A stretch of 64,000 nt of DNA from Flavobacterium sp. JAS. GTDB lineage: Bacteria > Bacteroidota > Bacteroidia > Flavobacteriales > Flavobacteriaceae. The stretch spans positions 186,001-250,000 of the forward strand of contig NZ_JAJMOX010000003.1 of the NCBI RefSeq assembly GCF_020991455.1. Reading direction: 5' to 3'. The position numbers and the translations under genes are program-made. The notes beneath the pieces are model-generated. The model was not told where the DNA came from. It did not search any database and was given only the letters and a program-made list of their open reading frames with translations. Shown one piece after another: positions 26,275 to 35,471 of this stretch. The first letter of the stretch is position 1; each line of letters starts with the position of its first letter.

Positions 26275-26847
26275 TTATACAATCTTAATGTCATATTTAT
26301 CCAAAAGCCCAACAATTCCATCATTTGAAAATTGTGCCTTTCTCATCGGATTAAATTCAGGATCAATTTTATAATTGTAAGCGGTTTTAAAATTAACTGC
26401 TGCCAATTGTGTATCGTTAAAAATTGCTCCTTCCAGATTACAATTATCAAAAACCGAACTTGTTAAGTTCGTTCCTATAAAAGTTACTTCTCTTACAGAA
26501 CAATTGATGAACTTGGTTTTAGGCATTTTTTTATTCGAAAAAATTGCATAATCCAAAGTGCTTTCTTCAAAATAAACCTGAAATAGGAAATCGTCACATT
26601 CATTAAAAGCAATTCCGAGAAGTTTACAATTTTTAAAAGTAACATTCTTCAAGCTTGTACTAAATAAGCTTGTCATCGATAAATTGCAATCAATAAACTC
26701 GCAGTCTAAAAAAGTAATGTAACCAAAATTACTATTAGAGAAATCACAGTTTTTAAAAACACAATCTTCAAACTCCCGATTGTTTATTTTTTTGTCAATG
26801 TAAGCGACTTTCTCGAAGGTTTTCTGAATGTGAATTAGACTTTCCAT
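26275..26847 (-). CDS. Pentapeptide-repeat protein
   Basis: 190 aa. About two dozen A(D/N)LXX-like units (FEDCVFKNCDFSNSNF, LKNVTFKNCKL, TNLTSSVFDNCNLEGAIF) forming a right-handed quadrilateral beta-helix. Many Cys occupy repeat positions. Similar proteins mimic DNA or bind topoisomerases, but here no function follows from the sequence. The C-terminal cap includes MRKAQFSNDGIVGLLDKYDI. Confidence 0.8.
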   Translation of the reverse strand: MESLIHIQKTFEKVAYIDKKINNREFEDCVFKNCDFSNSNFGYITFLDCEFIDCNLSMTSLFSTSLKNVTFKNCKLLGIAFNECDDFLFQVYFEESTLDYAIFSNKKMPKTKFINCSVREVTFIGTNLTSSVFDNCNLEGAIFNDTQLAAVNFKTAYNYKIDPEFNPMRKAQFSNDGIVGLLDKYDIKIV

Positions 26848-26902
26848 GTAAAAAGATATTGGATATAGAATTGGACTAGAAGACTTGAATTATTTTATTT
26901 TT

Positions 26903-26935
26903 AAACCCAGTAGGTTTTAAAAACCTGTCGGGTTT
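26903..26935. repeat. Palindromic intergenic repeat (AAACCC...GGGTTT)
   Basis: Arms 26903-26918 and 26920-26935 pair at 13 of 16 positions (AAACCCAGTAGGTTTT with AAAACCTGTCGGGTTT). It lies just past the stop of the DUF6095 gene on the minus strand and could act as its terminator. Confidence 0.65.
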
Positions 26936-26950
26936 GCTTAAGCGACTAAA

Positions 26951-27172
26951 TTAGTCATTAAACAAACCTTTCATAATGATTTTCAATCCATAAAAAATTA
27001 AAAACATAGCACTCAAACAAGCCACAATCCCGATTCCTAAAACTAAATAATGCCAATTTGTATGCTGATTCATAAAAGCATTATAAATCAACGAAGGCCC
27101 AATAAATAATAAAGGCAACGAACCTGTTAAGTATTTAATTCCTTTTCCTAATAATTCTTTATTTGTTGCCAT
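26951..27172 (-). CDS. DUF6095 family small membrane protein
   Basis: 73 aa with two transmembrane helices (LTGSLPLLFIGPSLIYNAF and YLVLGIGIVACLSAMFLIFY). Matches the flavobacterial DUF6095 pattern (GIKYLTGSLPLLFIGPS). Downstream of murQ on the same strand but separated by a hairpin and a short repeat. Role unknown. Confidence 0.7.
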   Translation of the reverse strand: MATNKELLGKGIKYLTGSLPLLFIGPSLIYNAFMNQHTNWHYLVLGIGIVACLSAMFLIFYGLKIIMKGLFND

Positions 27173-27185
27173 TTTTTGTTTTTAG

Positions 27186-27235
27186 TTTCAAGTTTTGAAA
27201 TGTTTCAAGTTTCAAGTTTCAGGTTTCAAGTTCGT
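27186..27235. repeat. Short tandem TTTCAAG-type repeat
   Basis: Several imperfect copies of TTTCAAG/TTTCAGG in a row in the gap between the DUF6095 gene and murQ. Confidence 0.6.
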
Positions 27236-27240
27236 ATAAT

Positions 27241-27269
27241 CTTTGTCAAAGTTTTAAACTTTGACAAAG
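27241..27269 (-). terminator. Perfect palindrome after murQ
   Basis: 14-bp perfect arms (CTTTGTCAAAGTTT) with a single-base centre. On the minus strand it lies after the murQ stop; it lacks a T-run, so it may be a dispersed palindrome rather than an intrinsic terminator. Confidence 0.5.
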
Positions 27270-27336
27270 ATGCCTTTGCGAAAAACCTTCACGAACTTTG
27301 CGGTTAAACAACATTTAACCTTTCACAATAAACTTT

Positions 27337-28149
27337 TTACTTTAAATAATTGTCAACAGCATTTCTCACGCTGCCATATTTTTTTAATAATTCTGAAGCT
27401 TCTTCGTATGAAACTGGAATTTCTCCCATAATCATTTTTACTCCACGATCAACCAGTTTGATATTACTCAACTGCATATCGACCATTTTATTACCTTTTA
27501 CTTTTCCAAGCTGAATCATGGCTGCAGTCGAAATCATATTCAATACTAATTTCTGAGCTGTTCCTGCTTTCATTCTCGAGCTTCCGGTAATGAATTCAGG
27601 ACCTACAACTACTTCAACCGGAAATTGAGCTGTCAGAGCCAAAGGACTTCCTGCATTATTGGTAATACATCCGGTAACGATATTATTTTGATTGCAGGTT
27701 TCTAAACCACCAATAACATAAGGTGTAGTTCCAGAAGCTGCAATACCAATTACAACATCATGCTCGCCAATATTATTAGCTTGTAAGTCAATCCAGGCTT
27801 GTGTTGCATTGTCTTCTGCATTTTCTACAGCGCGACGAATTGCAGTGTCTCCGCCCGCAATAATTCCGTTTACCAAATCAAAAGGAACACCAAAAGTAGG
27901 AGGACATTCAGAAGCATCGACAACGCCTAAACGCCCGGATGTTCCGGCTCCGATGTAAAATAATCGCCCGCCTAATTTTAATTTTTCAGCTACCTGAGCG
28001 ACTAAAGTTTCAATTTGCGGAATTGCTTTTTCGACAGCATCGGGCACCGTTTTGTCTTCCTGATTGATATTCATAAGCAATTCATGAACAGACATTTTTT
28101 CTAAATGTTCGTATTTTGAAGCTTGTTCTGTGGTTTTTGTAAAGGTCAT
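27337..28149 (-). CDS. murQ: N-acetylmuramic acid 6-phosphate etherase MurQ
   Basis: 270 aa. SIS-domain protein with the MurQ signature YIGAGTSGRLGVVDASECPP. Cleaves the lactyl ether of MurNAc-6-P to GlcNAc-6-P and D-lactate, a cytosolic step of cell-wall sugar recycling. The C-terminal RMKAGTAQKLVLNMISTAAM stretch is also typical. Slightly shorter than the ~300-aa E. coli enzyme, as usual in Bacteroidota. No MurP-type transporter nearby. Confidence 0.93.
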   Translation of the reverse strand: MTFTKTTEQASKYEHLEKMSVHELLMNINQEDKTVPDAVEKAIPQIETLVAQVAEKLKLGGRLFYIGAGTSGRLGVVDASECPPTFGVPFDLVNGIIAGGDTAIRRAVENAEDNATQAWIDLQANNIGEHDVVIGIAASGTTPYVIGGLETCNQNNIVTGCITNNAGSPLALTAQFPVEVVVGPEFITGSSRMKAGTAQKLVLNMISTAAMIQLGKVKGNKMVDMQLSNIKLVDRGVKMIMGEIPVSYEEASELLKKYGSVRNAVDNYLK

Positions 28150-28171
28150 TTTTTCGTATAATTACTCATGC

Positions 28172-28196
28172 CAAAATTAATCTTTTTTATCGCAAT
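28172..28196 (-). promoter_or_regulatory. Possible murQ promoter
   Basis: On the minus strand ATTG, 13 nt and TAATTTTG (28179-28172) precede the murQ ATG by 22 bp. The -7 box fits TAnnTTTG exactly; the upstream element is closer than the ~19 nt usually described. Confidence 0.4.
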
Positions 28197-28227
28197 TTTT
28201 CGAACCTTTTTAAAAGAACTAAAATAT

Positions 28228-28235
28228 TATATTTG
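28228..28235 (+). promoter_or_regulatory. -7 box of the AraC-type regulator gene
   Basis: TATATTTG is an exact TAnnTTTG match 18 bp before the ATG at 28254; no convincing TTTG -33 element. Confidence 0.4.
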
Positions 28236-28253
28236 TTACATATTAAAAGATAA

Positions 28254-29396
28254 ATGGATAAATTAAGCTTGTTGCAAGGGATTGGTAAGATCTCTGTTTT
28301 TGTTTCTTTACTGCTGGCCTTTTTTTTATTAACAGTTAAAACTGAAAATAAATTGGCAAACAGATTATTTGCCTGGTTTTTTATTTTTTCTGCTGTCGAT
28401 CTAAGTGGACTTTTTATTGATGCTGCAACGCGAACCGAACTAAATTGGGAGATTTTTAGGTCGACTACATGTTTATTTGAAATGCCTTTGTTTTACTTTT
28501 TTGTGTTGGCAGTTTGTTATTCTGATTTTAGATTACAATGGAAACATTTAATTCATTTACTACCCTTTATAGTTGTCAATTTAGTTTTCATTCCTAGAAT
28601 TTATTTAAACTTTGACACAGATAAAGATACTTTTCTTTCAACGTTTAATCAATTGCCTGAGATTTATTTTGTCCAGATTTTAATTGAATTTCAATATGCG
28701 TTTTACATTGTCAGTGTATTTTTAATTCTGAAAAAGTATAGAGAAATCTATTTAGAAAATTACGCAAATCCCAGTACGGCAACTTATAAATGGCTTTTTC
28801 AGATAACTTGTGTTTTTCTTATCGCACATTCAATTGTGGCATTAAAAAATTTATTGCGCTATAGCGGTTTCAGAGAGGTATTTCTTTGGGCAAATGTACT
28901 TGTAGGAAGTATCGCTTTGTTTATAACCTGCTGGTTTATAATGAAAGCATTGAATCATCCCGAACTTTTTAGAGGAGTTAATTCTAAATTGAAACTCACA
29001 AAAGATATTCTGCCGGAAGTTAAAGATAAATCTGTTCCATCAAATGTTCAGAATGATTTGATTACAAACCAAATTTCGACTTTGAAACAATATATGCTTG
29101 AGAAAGAACCTTTTCTTGATCCGTCGCTTACGATTCAGGAATTGGCCAATCAAATTGATATTCCGGTTCGAGATTTGTCTGTTTTGATTAATCATAAAAT
29201 GGATCAGCACTTTTTTGATTTTGTGAATGAATATCGCATCCAAAAAGCCATGAACATTTTGAAAGATGAGTCTAAAAGTCAGCTTACGGTTTTAGAAATT
29301 TTATATGAAGTTGGTTTTAACTCCAAATCTTCGTTTAATACTTCTTTTAAAAAATATACCAATTTAACGCCTACTGCTTACCGAAACGATTCATAA
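28254..29396 (+). CDS. Membrane-embedded AraC-family transcriptional regulator
   Basis: 380 aa. Seven or so transmembrane helices in the first ~235 residues, then a linker and an AraC/XylS helix-turn-helix pair: LTIQELANQIDIPVRDLSVL and VLEILYEVGFNSKSSFNTSF. The last motif is the classical second HTH followed by KYTNLTPTAYR. The architecture implies a signal sensed in the inner membrane. It sits upstream of an outer-membrane receptor gene, a plausible target. Confidence 0.85.
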   Translation: MDKLSLLQGIGKISVFVSLLLAFFLLTVKTENKLANRLFAWFFIFSAVDLSGLFIDAATRTELNWEIFRSTTCLFEMPLFYFFVLAVCYSDFRLQWKHLIHLLPFIVVNLVFIPRIYLNFDTDKDTFLSTFNQLPEIYFVQILIEFQYAFYIVSVFLILKKYREIYLENYANPSTATYKWLFQITCVFLIAHSIVALKNLLRYSGFREVFLWANVLVGSIALFITCWFIMKALNHPELFRGVNSKLKLTKDILPEVKDKSVPSNVQNDLITNQISTLKQYMLEKEPFLDPSLTIQELANQIDIPVRDLSVLINHKMDQHFFDFVNEYRIQKAMNILKDESKSQLTVLEILYEVGFNSKSSFNTSFKKYTNLTPTAYRNDS

Positions 29397-29432
29397 TAAG
29401 GGTTTTGTAAAAAGTCGTACTTCGTGCCTTAT

Positions 29433-29478
29433 AAAGTCGAACCAATTTCTTTAGTAGAAAATGGTTCGACTTTTTTTT
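29433..29478 (+). terminator. Terminator after the AraC-type regulator
   Basis: 12-bp stem (29433-29444 with 29462-29473, AAAGTCGAACCA) and T8 run; separates the regulator from the beta-barrel gene. Confidence 0.85.
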
Positions 29479-29549
29479 GTCGGTCGAATCTCGAAAATTT
29501 CTAAGGCAACTTTGCTTCAAATTAATTGAACAAGTTAAAATTAGAAATT

Positions 29550-31937
29550 ATGAAAACATCAAACCTCCTTATCTTTTTATTACTGCCATTCTTTTGCTTA
29601 GCACAAGCATCATTTAAATTAAAAGGAAAAATAGCGAGCGAAACAACATCTTTAGAATGGGCAGATATTTCAATATTAAATTCAGAAGGGAAAATTATTG
29701 ACGGAACAACAACGAAACAAGATGGAACTTTTGAAATCAATCTAAAAAAAGATTTTTATAAAATTGGCGTTAGTCTTTTGGGATTTGAAGAATACGAAAA
29801 AGAGATTTCAATAGAAAAGGATACTGATTTAGGAACTATTATCTTAAAAGAAAATACAACCAATTTAGTTGAAGTTGTTGTTCAATCTAAAAAGAAAACG
29901 ATCGAACAGAAGACAGATCGTTTGGTGTACAATCTTGAGAATAATGTTGCAAATGTTGGAGGTGATGCTTTAAGCGCGATTAATACGGCGCCCGGAGTTG
30001 TAGTTAAAAATAACACCATTACTATTTTAGGAAAAGGAACTTCTCGCGTTATGATTGACGGAAGAATGATTGAATTGGCTGGCGAAGAATTGAATAACTT
30101 TTTGAAATCAATATCAGCAAGTGATATTAAAAATATTGAAATTATTAGCAATCCGCCGGCGAAATATGAAGCGGAAGGAACTGGCGGACTGATTAATATT
30201 ATCATGAAAAAAGGAGTCCGTGATTCGTGGAAAAACACAACCACAGCTTCTTATGATCAGAATAAATATGGAATTTTTACTTTGAGAGATAATTTCTTTT
30301 ACAATAAAAAGAAGTTTCGTTTTTCTGCCAGCGTTAATGCAAAAACAGGTTATTTGAATGCTACAGATGATTTAAAAATGTATTTTCCTGATGGACTTTC
30401 ACATATGAGTAGCATAACAAAAGTAAAAACCGAAAACCTTTCGGGAAAAATAGCTTTGGATTATGATTTCTCTGAACGTACGACAGTTGGTTTTCAATTT
30501 ATGAATGACAGAAATAATCCAGATTTCAAATCGGATATTTCGATTAATAATTATAATGCTCAAAATCAATTGGACAATATTACCCTGAATAAAAGTAATA
30601 CAGACAGAGGATCTGGCAATCAAACTTATAATGCGCATTTGATTACCAATCTAGATGACTTAAAGCGAAAATTATCTTTTGATGTGGATTATTTTAATTA
30701 CGATTCTAAATTCGACAGAAGTTTTATTGCTAATAATTATACGCCAGACATGATATTTACAGATGTGAATCAGGCGGGAAGAAATATTTCGAATCAGGAT
30801 ATTGACAACTGGAGTTTTAAGGCCGATATGGAACATCCGCTTCAAGCGATCAATTTGTCTTACGGTGCAAAAATGAGTTTTACAAATAGTATTAGCGATG
30901 TACTTTATTACAATACAATTTCAGGAACTCCAGAATTGGATCCGAATCAGTCAAACCGATTTAAATACACTGAAAATAATCAGGCGATTTATGTGAATGC
31001 TGATAAAAAACTAAATGAAAAATGGAACTTTCAAATGGGATTACGATTGGAAAATACTAGAACAAATGGGTTTTCTGAAACTATGAATCAAACTACAGAA
31101 AACAATTATTTGAAATTGTTTCCAACGGTTTATGCTTCTTACAAGAAAAATGAAAACAATAGTTTCACTTTAAATTATGGGAAAAGAATCAATAGACCTC
31201 GTTTTGACTTATTGAATCCGTTTCGTATTTACATTAGCAGTAATAGTTATTCAGAAGGGAATCCGTTTTTGAAACCTTCTTTTAGTGATAATTTTGAGTT
31301 TGCGCATTCTTATAAAGAAATTCTAAGAACTAGTGTTTTTGTCAATTCTGTTACAAATGGTTATGGCGTTTTATTTAGTGCAAACCCAGAAACGAATACA
31401 CAAATTGTAACACGTGAGAATTATTTTAAAAATTTGAGTTATGGAGTTGGAGAAAGTTATTCGGCAACTTTTGCAGATTGGTGGCAAAGTGAAAATTCAT
31501 TATACTTTTTAGGTGCAAAAACGGAATTTATTAAAGACATCAATGCGAATCCATCAAACAGTTTACAGATTGATTTTTCGACAAATAATACTTTTGTATT
31601 AGGTAAAACAACAAAATTACAAATCGATTTTTCATATACTACGCCTTTTAAAAGCGGTTTGTATGAATTAGGATATGCTTCGAGTTTTGATATCGGTTTC
31701 AAACAGGATTTGTTTAACAAAACCATGCAGATTGCGTTTTTGGCGAATGATATTTTTAATACGTCTTATTTAAAAGATTTTACTTCGGTTGTAAATGGCG
31801 TAAAACAGGTTTACAGTCAAACGGAAAGTAATAGATTCGTTCGTTTATCTGTGGTTTATAATTTTGGAAATAAAAAGATAAAAGTAGAAGAAAGAGCTTT
31901 TGGAAATCAGGAGGAGAAAAAGAGAACGGGGAACTAA
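29550..31937 (+). CDS. Outer-membrane beta-barrel (TonB-receptor-like, OMP_b-brl_3) protein
   Basis: 795 aa from the ATG at 29550, which gives a clean signal peptide (NLLIFLLLPFFCLAQ); the upstream TTG at 29526 is unlikely. Order: carboxypeptidase-regulatory-like domain (about 20-105), plug-like domain with NTAPGVVVKNNTITILGKG and NPPAKYEAEGTGGLINIIMK (about 125-225), then a large barrel. No TonB box was identified. Probably imports or exports a solute or peptide; substrate not known. Preceded by a membrane AraC regulator. Confidence 0.85.
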   Translation: MKTSNLLIFLLLPFFCLAQASFKLKGKIASETTSLEWADISILNSEGKIIDGTTTKQDGTFEINLKKDFYKIGVSLLGFEEYEKEISIEKDTDLGTIILKENTTNLVEVVVQSKKKTIEQKTDRLVYNLENNVANVGGDALSAINTAPGVVVKNNTITILGKGTSRVMIDGRMIELAGEELNNFLKSISASDIKNIEIISNPPAKYEAEGTGGLINIIMKKGVRDSWKNTTTASYDQNKYGIFTLRDNFFYNKKKFRFSASVNAKTGYLNATDDLKMYFPDGLSHMSSITKVKTENLSGKIALDYDFSERTTVGFQFMNDRNNPDFKSDISINNYNAQNQLDNITLNKSNTDRGSGNQTYNAHLITNLDDLKRKLSFDVDYFNYDSKFDRSFIANNYTPDMIFTDVNQAGRNISNQDIDNWSFKADMEHPLQAINLSYGAKMSFTNSISDVLYYNTISGTPELDPNQSNRFKYTENNQAIYVNADKKLNEKWNFQMGLRLENTRTNGFSETMNQTTENNYLKLFPTVYASYKKNENNSFTLNYGKRINRPRFDLLNPFRIYISSNSYSEGNPFLKPSFSDNFEFAHSYKEILRTSVFVNSVTNGYGVLFSANPETNTQIVTRENYFKNLSYGVGESYSATFADWWQSENSLYFLGAKTEFIKDINANPSNSLQIDFSTNNTFVLGKTTKLQIDFSYTTPFKSGLYELGYASSFDIGFKQDLFNKTMQIAFLANDIFNTSYLKDFTSVVNGVKQVYSQTESNRFVRLSVVYNFGNKKIKVEERAFGNQEEKKRTGN

Positions 31938-32016
31938 TTAGATAATTAGTCAATTAGAAAATTAGATAATTGGAATTATGAAAATGAAATTACGAGATGT
32001 TATTTTGGTTTTATTT

Positions 32017-32217
32017 GCGTGAGGGATAGGAGCCAATGTCGTTAAGTTAAGAGAAAATCTATAATGCCATGGCAAATAAATCTCTCGCAATCCCGATAGC
32101 CATCGGGAGCAAAATCGCAAAGATTTTGTCATTTCTGACAAGATTATGTTTAAGCTTTGCGATTTTACCTCTTTGGAGATTAATTCTATTTTCTAAAAGC
32201 TTAACTTAATGTCACGC
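32017..32217. mobile_element. MITE-like 200-bp imperfect palindrome
   Basis: Ends GCGTGA (32017-32022) and TCACGC (32212-32217) are complementary, as are TTAAGTTAAG (32042-32051) and CTTAACTTAA (32200-32209), with AGAAAAT/ATTTTCT next to them. Inside are CCCGAT/ATCGGG (32092-32107) and CAAAATCGCAAAG against CTTTGCGATTTT. No ORF. It fills the 285-bp gap 31938-32222, abutting the zip gene stop. It may be a non-autonomous element or a large structured repeat. Confidence 0.45.
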
Positions 32218-32222
32218 CCAAC

Positions 32223-32891
32223 TTATATAAAAAATGCCAGTAAAATTCCCAAAACAATCATCGAAACTTTGGCGATATTGAATTTATGTCCTTCACTGCT
32301 TTCAAAAATAATTGTCGACGAAATATGGAAAAGAATTCCGATTACAACAGCAGTTATTTCGGTATAATAATCGTTTAAAAAGGATAAGTATTCAGATGCA
32401 ATTGTGCCAAGCGGTGTCATAATTGCAAAGGTAAGCATGAATATAAAAATAGCTTTTTTGTCCAGATTTGCGTTGATGAAAAAGGTAGTCAGAATGACTG
32501 CAATTGGCAAATGATGAATGGCAATCCCGACGGCTAAATCATGATGAAGACTTACAGGAAAACCTTCTAAAAAGGCGTGAATACACAAACTTATGAATAA
32601 TAACCACGGAATCTGAGACATTTGTGCATGTCCGTGAACGTGACCATGTTCTGCCCCTTTTGAGAAGAACTCCAGGATGATCTGAAATAAAATTCCGACC
32701 ATAATAAATAAACCAATATTATGATTGTGTGATTCGTAAACCTCCGGCAATAAATGCATTACGGTTAACGATAGTAAAAATGAACCGCTAAATGCTAATA
32801 GCAATTTTAGGTTGGTTTTGTTTTGAGGTTTTAAAAACAAAGCCACAATATATCCTAATAGTACAGAAAATAAAGGTAAAAGATAGTTCAT
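32223..32891 (-). CDS. ZIP family divalent-metal transporter
   Basis: 222 aa with about seven to eight transmembrane helices. Helix IV/V region carries the ZIP metal motif HAFLEGFPVSLHHD and GIAIHHLPIAV; a His-rich loop (EHGHVHGHAQ) precedes it. Probably takes up Zn or Fe ions across the inner membrane. Nothing in the promoter region identifies a regulator. No neighbouring metal gene. Confidence 0.85.
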   Translation of the reverse strand: MNYLLPLFSVLLGYIVALFLKPQNKTNLKLLLAFSGSFLLSLTVMHLLPEVYESHNHNIGLFIMVGILFQIILEFFSKGAEHGHVHGHAQMSQIPWLLFISLCIHAFLEGFPVSLHHDLAVGIAIHHLPIAVILTTFFINANLDKKAIFIFMLTFAIMTPLGTIASEYLSFLNDYYTEITAVVIGILFHISSTIIFESSEGHKFNIAKVSMIVLGILLAFFI

Positions 32892-32894
32892 ATT

Positions 32895-32978
32895 TTGTTT
32901 AATCGGTTTTTTTGGTTTAATCGTTTAACTGTTGATTTGTTTAATCGATTAGCCGGTTAAACAATTTAACGATTTACC
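32895..32978. repeat. Short dispersed GTTTAATCG-type repeats
   Basis: The gap between the ZIP and methyltransferase genes holds several imperfect copies of a GTTTAATCG-like unit in both orientations. No gene is seen. Confidence 0.5.
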
Positions 32979-32980
32979 AA

Positions 32981-33745
32981 TTATTTAAAAATCATGATTA
33001 ATCGTTCGCTTTCGGTTTTATGGAATTTTTTGAGTTTATAGTCTCCAAAAATATCTAACAGAAAAATACCGGCTTCGGCCATTAATTCTTCAAAATCTTT
33101 CAAAGTTAATGCTTTTACTTTTTCAGTAAAATGATACTTTTGGCCCTGATCTTCAAAGTCTATTTCCTTAAAAATATGTCCGTCCTCAACGTATCTTTTG
33201 ATTTTAAAATCGATTCCTTCAACGGTTTTTACTTCTTCAGGAACCAAAGTTTCGATTACCTGATTTACATTCATAAAATCAATTACGGCAAAACCATATT
33301 CAGACAAGCTTTCTTTTATTGCTTTTAGAGTCGTCAAATTATCATCGTCATTTTCAAAATAACCAAAACTGGTAAATAAATTGAAAATAGCGTCAAATTT
33401 TTCTTCAAACGGCTCACGCATATCGTGCACTTTAAAATGCAGGGTTTCGTTGCTGTTTTTGCTGGCTTCGGCAATGCTGTTTTCAGATAAATCTGCGCCT
33501 AAAACGTTAAATCCTAATTGGTTTAGGTAAATAGAATGACGTCCTTTTCCGCAAGCTAAATCAAGTACTTTAGCTTTTTCAGGCAGGTTTAAATAATGTG
33601 TAAGATTATCCATAAAAATCTGCGCCTCTCTGTAATTTCGGTCTTTATAAAGAATGTGATAATACGGAGTATCAAACCATGATGTGAACCAGTTTTGAGT
33701 GTTACGATCCTGATTTGGTGTTGATGAGTTTGGTGCTTCAGACAT
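32981..33745 (-). CDS. Class I SAM-dependent methyltransferase
   Basis: 254 aa. Motif I VLDLACGKGRHSIYL followed by an acidic residue at the end of the next strand (GFNVLGADLS), and motif IV-like FDAIFNLFTSFGYFEND. Typical small-molecule methyltransferase; substrate unknown. Divergent from the THUMP methyltransferase gene, with overlapping promoter elements between them. Confidence 0.82.
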   Translation of the reverse strand: MSEAPNSSTPNQDRNTQNWFTSWFDTPYYHILYKDRNYREAQIFMDNLTHYLNLPEKAKVLDLACGKGRHSIYLNQLGFNVLGADLSENSIAEASKNSNETLHFKVHDMREPFEEKFDAIFNLFTSFGYFENDDDNLTTLKAIKESLSEYGFAVIDFMNVNQVIETLVPEEVKTVEGIDFKIKRYVEDGHIFKEIDFEDQGQKYHFTEKVKALTLKDFEELMAEAGIFLLDIFGDYKLKKFHKTESERLIMIFK

Positions 33746-33776
33746 TTATTCTATTTCAATTAATTCAAAGTACCGC

Positions 33777-33794
33777 AAATTTAGTGTATTTTTG
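33777..33794. promoter_or_regulatory. Overlapping divergent -7 boxes
   Basis: TAAATTTG on the minus strand (33784-33777) and TATTTTTG on the plus strand (33787-33794) are both exact TAnnTTTG matches and lie back to back. They would serve the methyltransferase (minus, ATG at 33745) and the THUMP methyltransferase (plus, ATG at 33880). Confidence 0.45.
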
Positions 33795-33879
33795 CCGAAA
33801 AATAACTATTTCGCGATATAGCTGTATAATCATTAGTTGTGTATCACGATCGGAGTTGTTTTTTAATACAAAAATAAAG

Positions 33880-35046
33880 ATGGAAGAAAATTTTAGAATG
33901 ATTGCCAAATGTTTTTTTGGTTTTGAAGAAATATTAGAGAACGAATTACGTGCTCTTGGCGCTCAGGATGTTGAAAAAGGAGTGAGAATGGTAAGCTTTA
34001 AGGGCGATAAAGGTTTTATGTACAAAGCCAATTTATCGTTGCGTACAGCACTTAAAGTCTTAAAACCTATTTACTCGTTTAGAGCAAATAATGAACAAGC
34101 ACTATATAAAGGAATTTCGGGTGTAAACTGGTCTAAATTATTAAATGCAAATCAAACGTTTGTAATTGATGCGACAGTACATTCGACTTATTTTAATCAC
34201 TCAGAGTTTGTTTCTCAAAAATGTAAAGATGCAATTGTAGATCAGTTTAGAGAAAGAACGGGGCAAAGGCCTAGTATCGATAAAGCATTTCCGGATTTGA
34301 GAATCAATATTCATATTGACAAAGATCAGGTTTCGGTTGCATTGGATACTTCAGGAAATTCACTGCACCAACGTGGTTATAGAACCGCGACAAATATTGC
34401 ACCAATCAACGAAGTTTTGGCAGCGGGAATCTTATTATTATCGGGTTGGGAAGGCCAAAGTCACTTTTTAGATCCAATGTGTGGTTCTGGAACTTTCCTT
34501 GCAGAAGCTGCTATGATTGCCTGCAACATTCCGGCAAATATCAACAGAAAAGAATTTGCTTTTGAAAAATGGAAAGATTGGGATAATGATTTATTCGATG
34601 AGATTGTAAACAGTCTGATGAAAAAAACAAAAGAATTCCATTATACTATAAAAGGTTTTGATAAAGCTCCAAGTGCTGTAAACAAAGCCAAAGACAACAT
34701 CAAAAATGCGAATTTAGACGACTACGTTACAGTTGAAGAAAATAACTTTTTTGATTCTGAAAAAGCAGTTGAAGGAAAGTTACACATGGTTTTTAATCCG
34801 CCTTATGATGAGCGTTTGGATATTCACATGGAAGAATTCTACAAAAATATCGGAGATACTTTAAAGAAAAGTTACCCAGGAACAAATGCCTGGTTTATTA
34901 CTGCAAATCTTGAAGCATTGAAGTTTGTAGGTTTAAAACCTTCTCGTAAAATCAAACTTTTTAACGCAAGCTTAGAAGCACGTTTGGTTAAATACGAAAT
35001 GTACGAAGGAAGTAAGAGAACGAAATTTCAAGTTAACGAACAATAG
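33880..35046 (+). CDS. THUMP-domain class I SAM RNA methyltransferase (RlmL/TrmN-like)
   Basis: 388 aa from the ATG at 33880; the longer frame from 33715 would overlap the divergent neighbour and is rejected. N-terminal THUMP domain (CFFGFEEILENELRALGAQD), then a methyltransferase with DPMCGSGTFLAEAAMIACN and the NPPYDERL catalytic motif of N2-guanine methyltransferases. Likely modifies 23S rRNA guanine as RlmL does. The RlmK half is absent, as is usual in Bacteroidota. Confidence 0.85.
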   Translation: MEENFRMIAKCFFGFEEILENELRALGAQDVEKGVRMVSFKGDKGFMYKANLSLRTALKVLKPIYSFRANNEQALYKGISGVNWSKLLNANQTFVIDATVHSTYFNHSEFVSQKCKDAIVDQFRERTGQRPSIDKAFPDLRINIHIDKDQVSVALDTSGNSLHQRGYRTATNIAPINEVLAAGILLLSGWEGQSHFLDPMCGSGTFLAEAAMIACNIPANINRKEFAFEKWKDWDNDLFDEIVNSLMKKTKEFHYTIKGFDKAPSAVNKAKDNIKNANLDDYVTVEENNFFDSEKAVEGKLHMVFNPPYDERLDIHMEEFYKNIGDTLKKSYPGTNAWFITANLEALKFVGLKPSRKIKLFNASLEARLVKYEMYEGSKRTKFQVNEQ

Positions 35047-35057
35047 GTTCAAAGGCT

Positions 35058-35106
35058 CAGAGGTTCAAAAGGCACAGAGGGAAAAACTTTGCCCCTTTGA
35101 ACCTCT
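35058..35106 (+). terminator. Hairpin after the THUMP methyltransferase
   Basis: CAGAGGTTCAAAAGG (35058-35072) pairs with CCTTTGAACCTCTG (35093-35106), one bulged A. There is no strong T-run, so it may be a dispersed palindrome. Confidence 0.5.
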
Positions 35107-35127
35107 GAAACTTAAAAAGAAAAAATA

Positions 35128-35364
35128 ATGACTAAACTACAAGTAAGAGCTTTTTTATATCAATTAGGATGTTTTGCGATTCTATTTATTTTAGGAAGAT
35201 ATTTAGTGGCAACCTATACCCATTTAACAGGATTTTGGATCCCGATGACTTCTTTTATTGCGGCAACTTTGATTTCACCTAAATTTCAGGCGGTGAAAAC
35301 CAAAGACGGAGAAAAACTGTTTATGAAATGGATTTTTATAAAAGGAATTAAAGAAATTGGATAA
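35128..35364 (+). CDS. Small membrane protein
   Basis: 78 aa with two hydrophobic helices (FLYQLGCFAILFILGRYLV and FWIPMTSFIAATLISP) and a basic, Lys-rich C-terminus. Conserved-looking flavobacterial membrane protein without a named family that I recognise. Downstream of the THUMP methyltransferase, separated by a hairpin. Confidence 0.6.
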   Translation: MTKLQVRAFLYQLGCFAILFILGRYLVATYTHLTGFWIPMTSFIAATLISPKFQAVKTKDGEKLFMKWIFIKGIKEIG

Positions 35365-35471
35365 GATAAATTATTCAGTTGTGTATCGTTTCTTTTAAGA
35401 CATATATAGATTTTATTTTGCAAGAATGAGTATTATATTAGCCAAAGACTAAAGGATTATAAAAAAAAATA

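Noticed and set aside
33715..33879. Longer start of the THUMP methyltransferase
   Set aside because: It overlaps the divergent gene and both promoter boxes, and encodes no THUMP residues; the ATG at 33880 fits.
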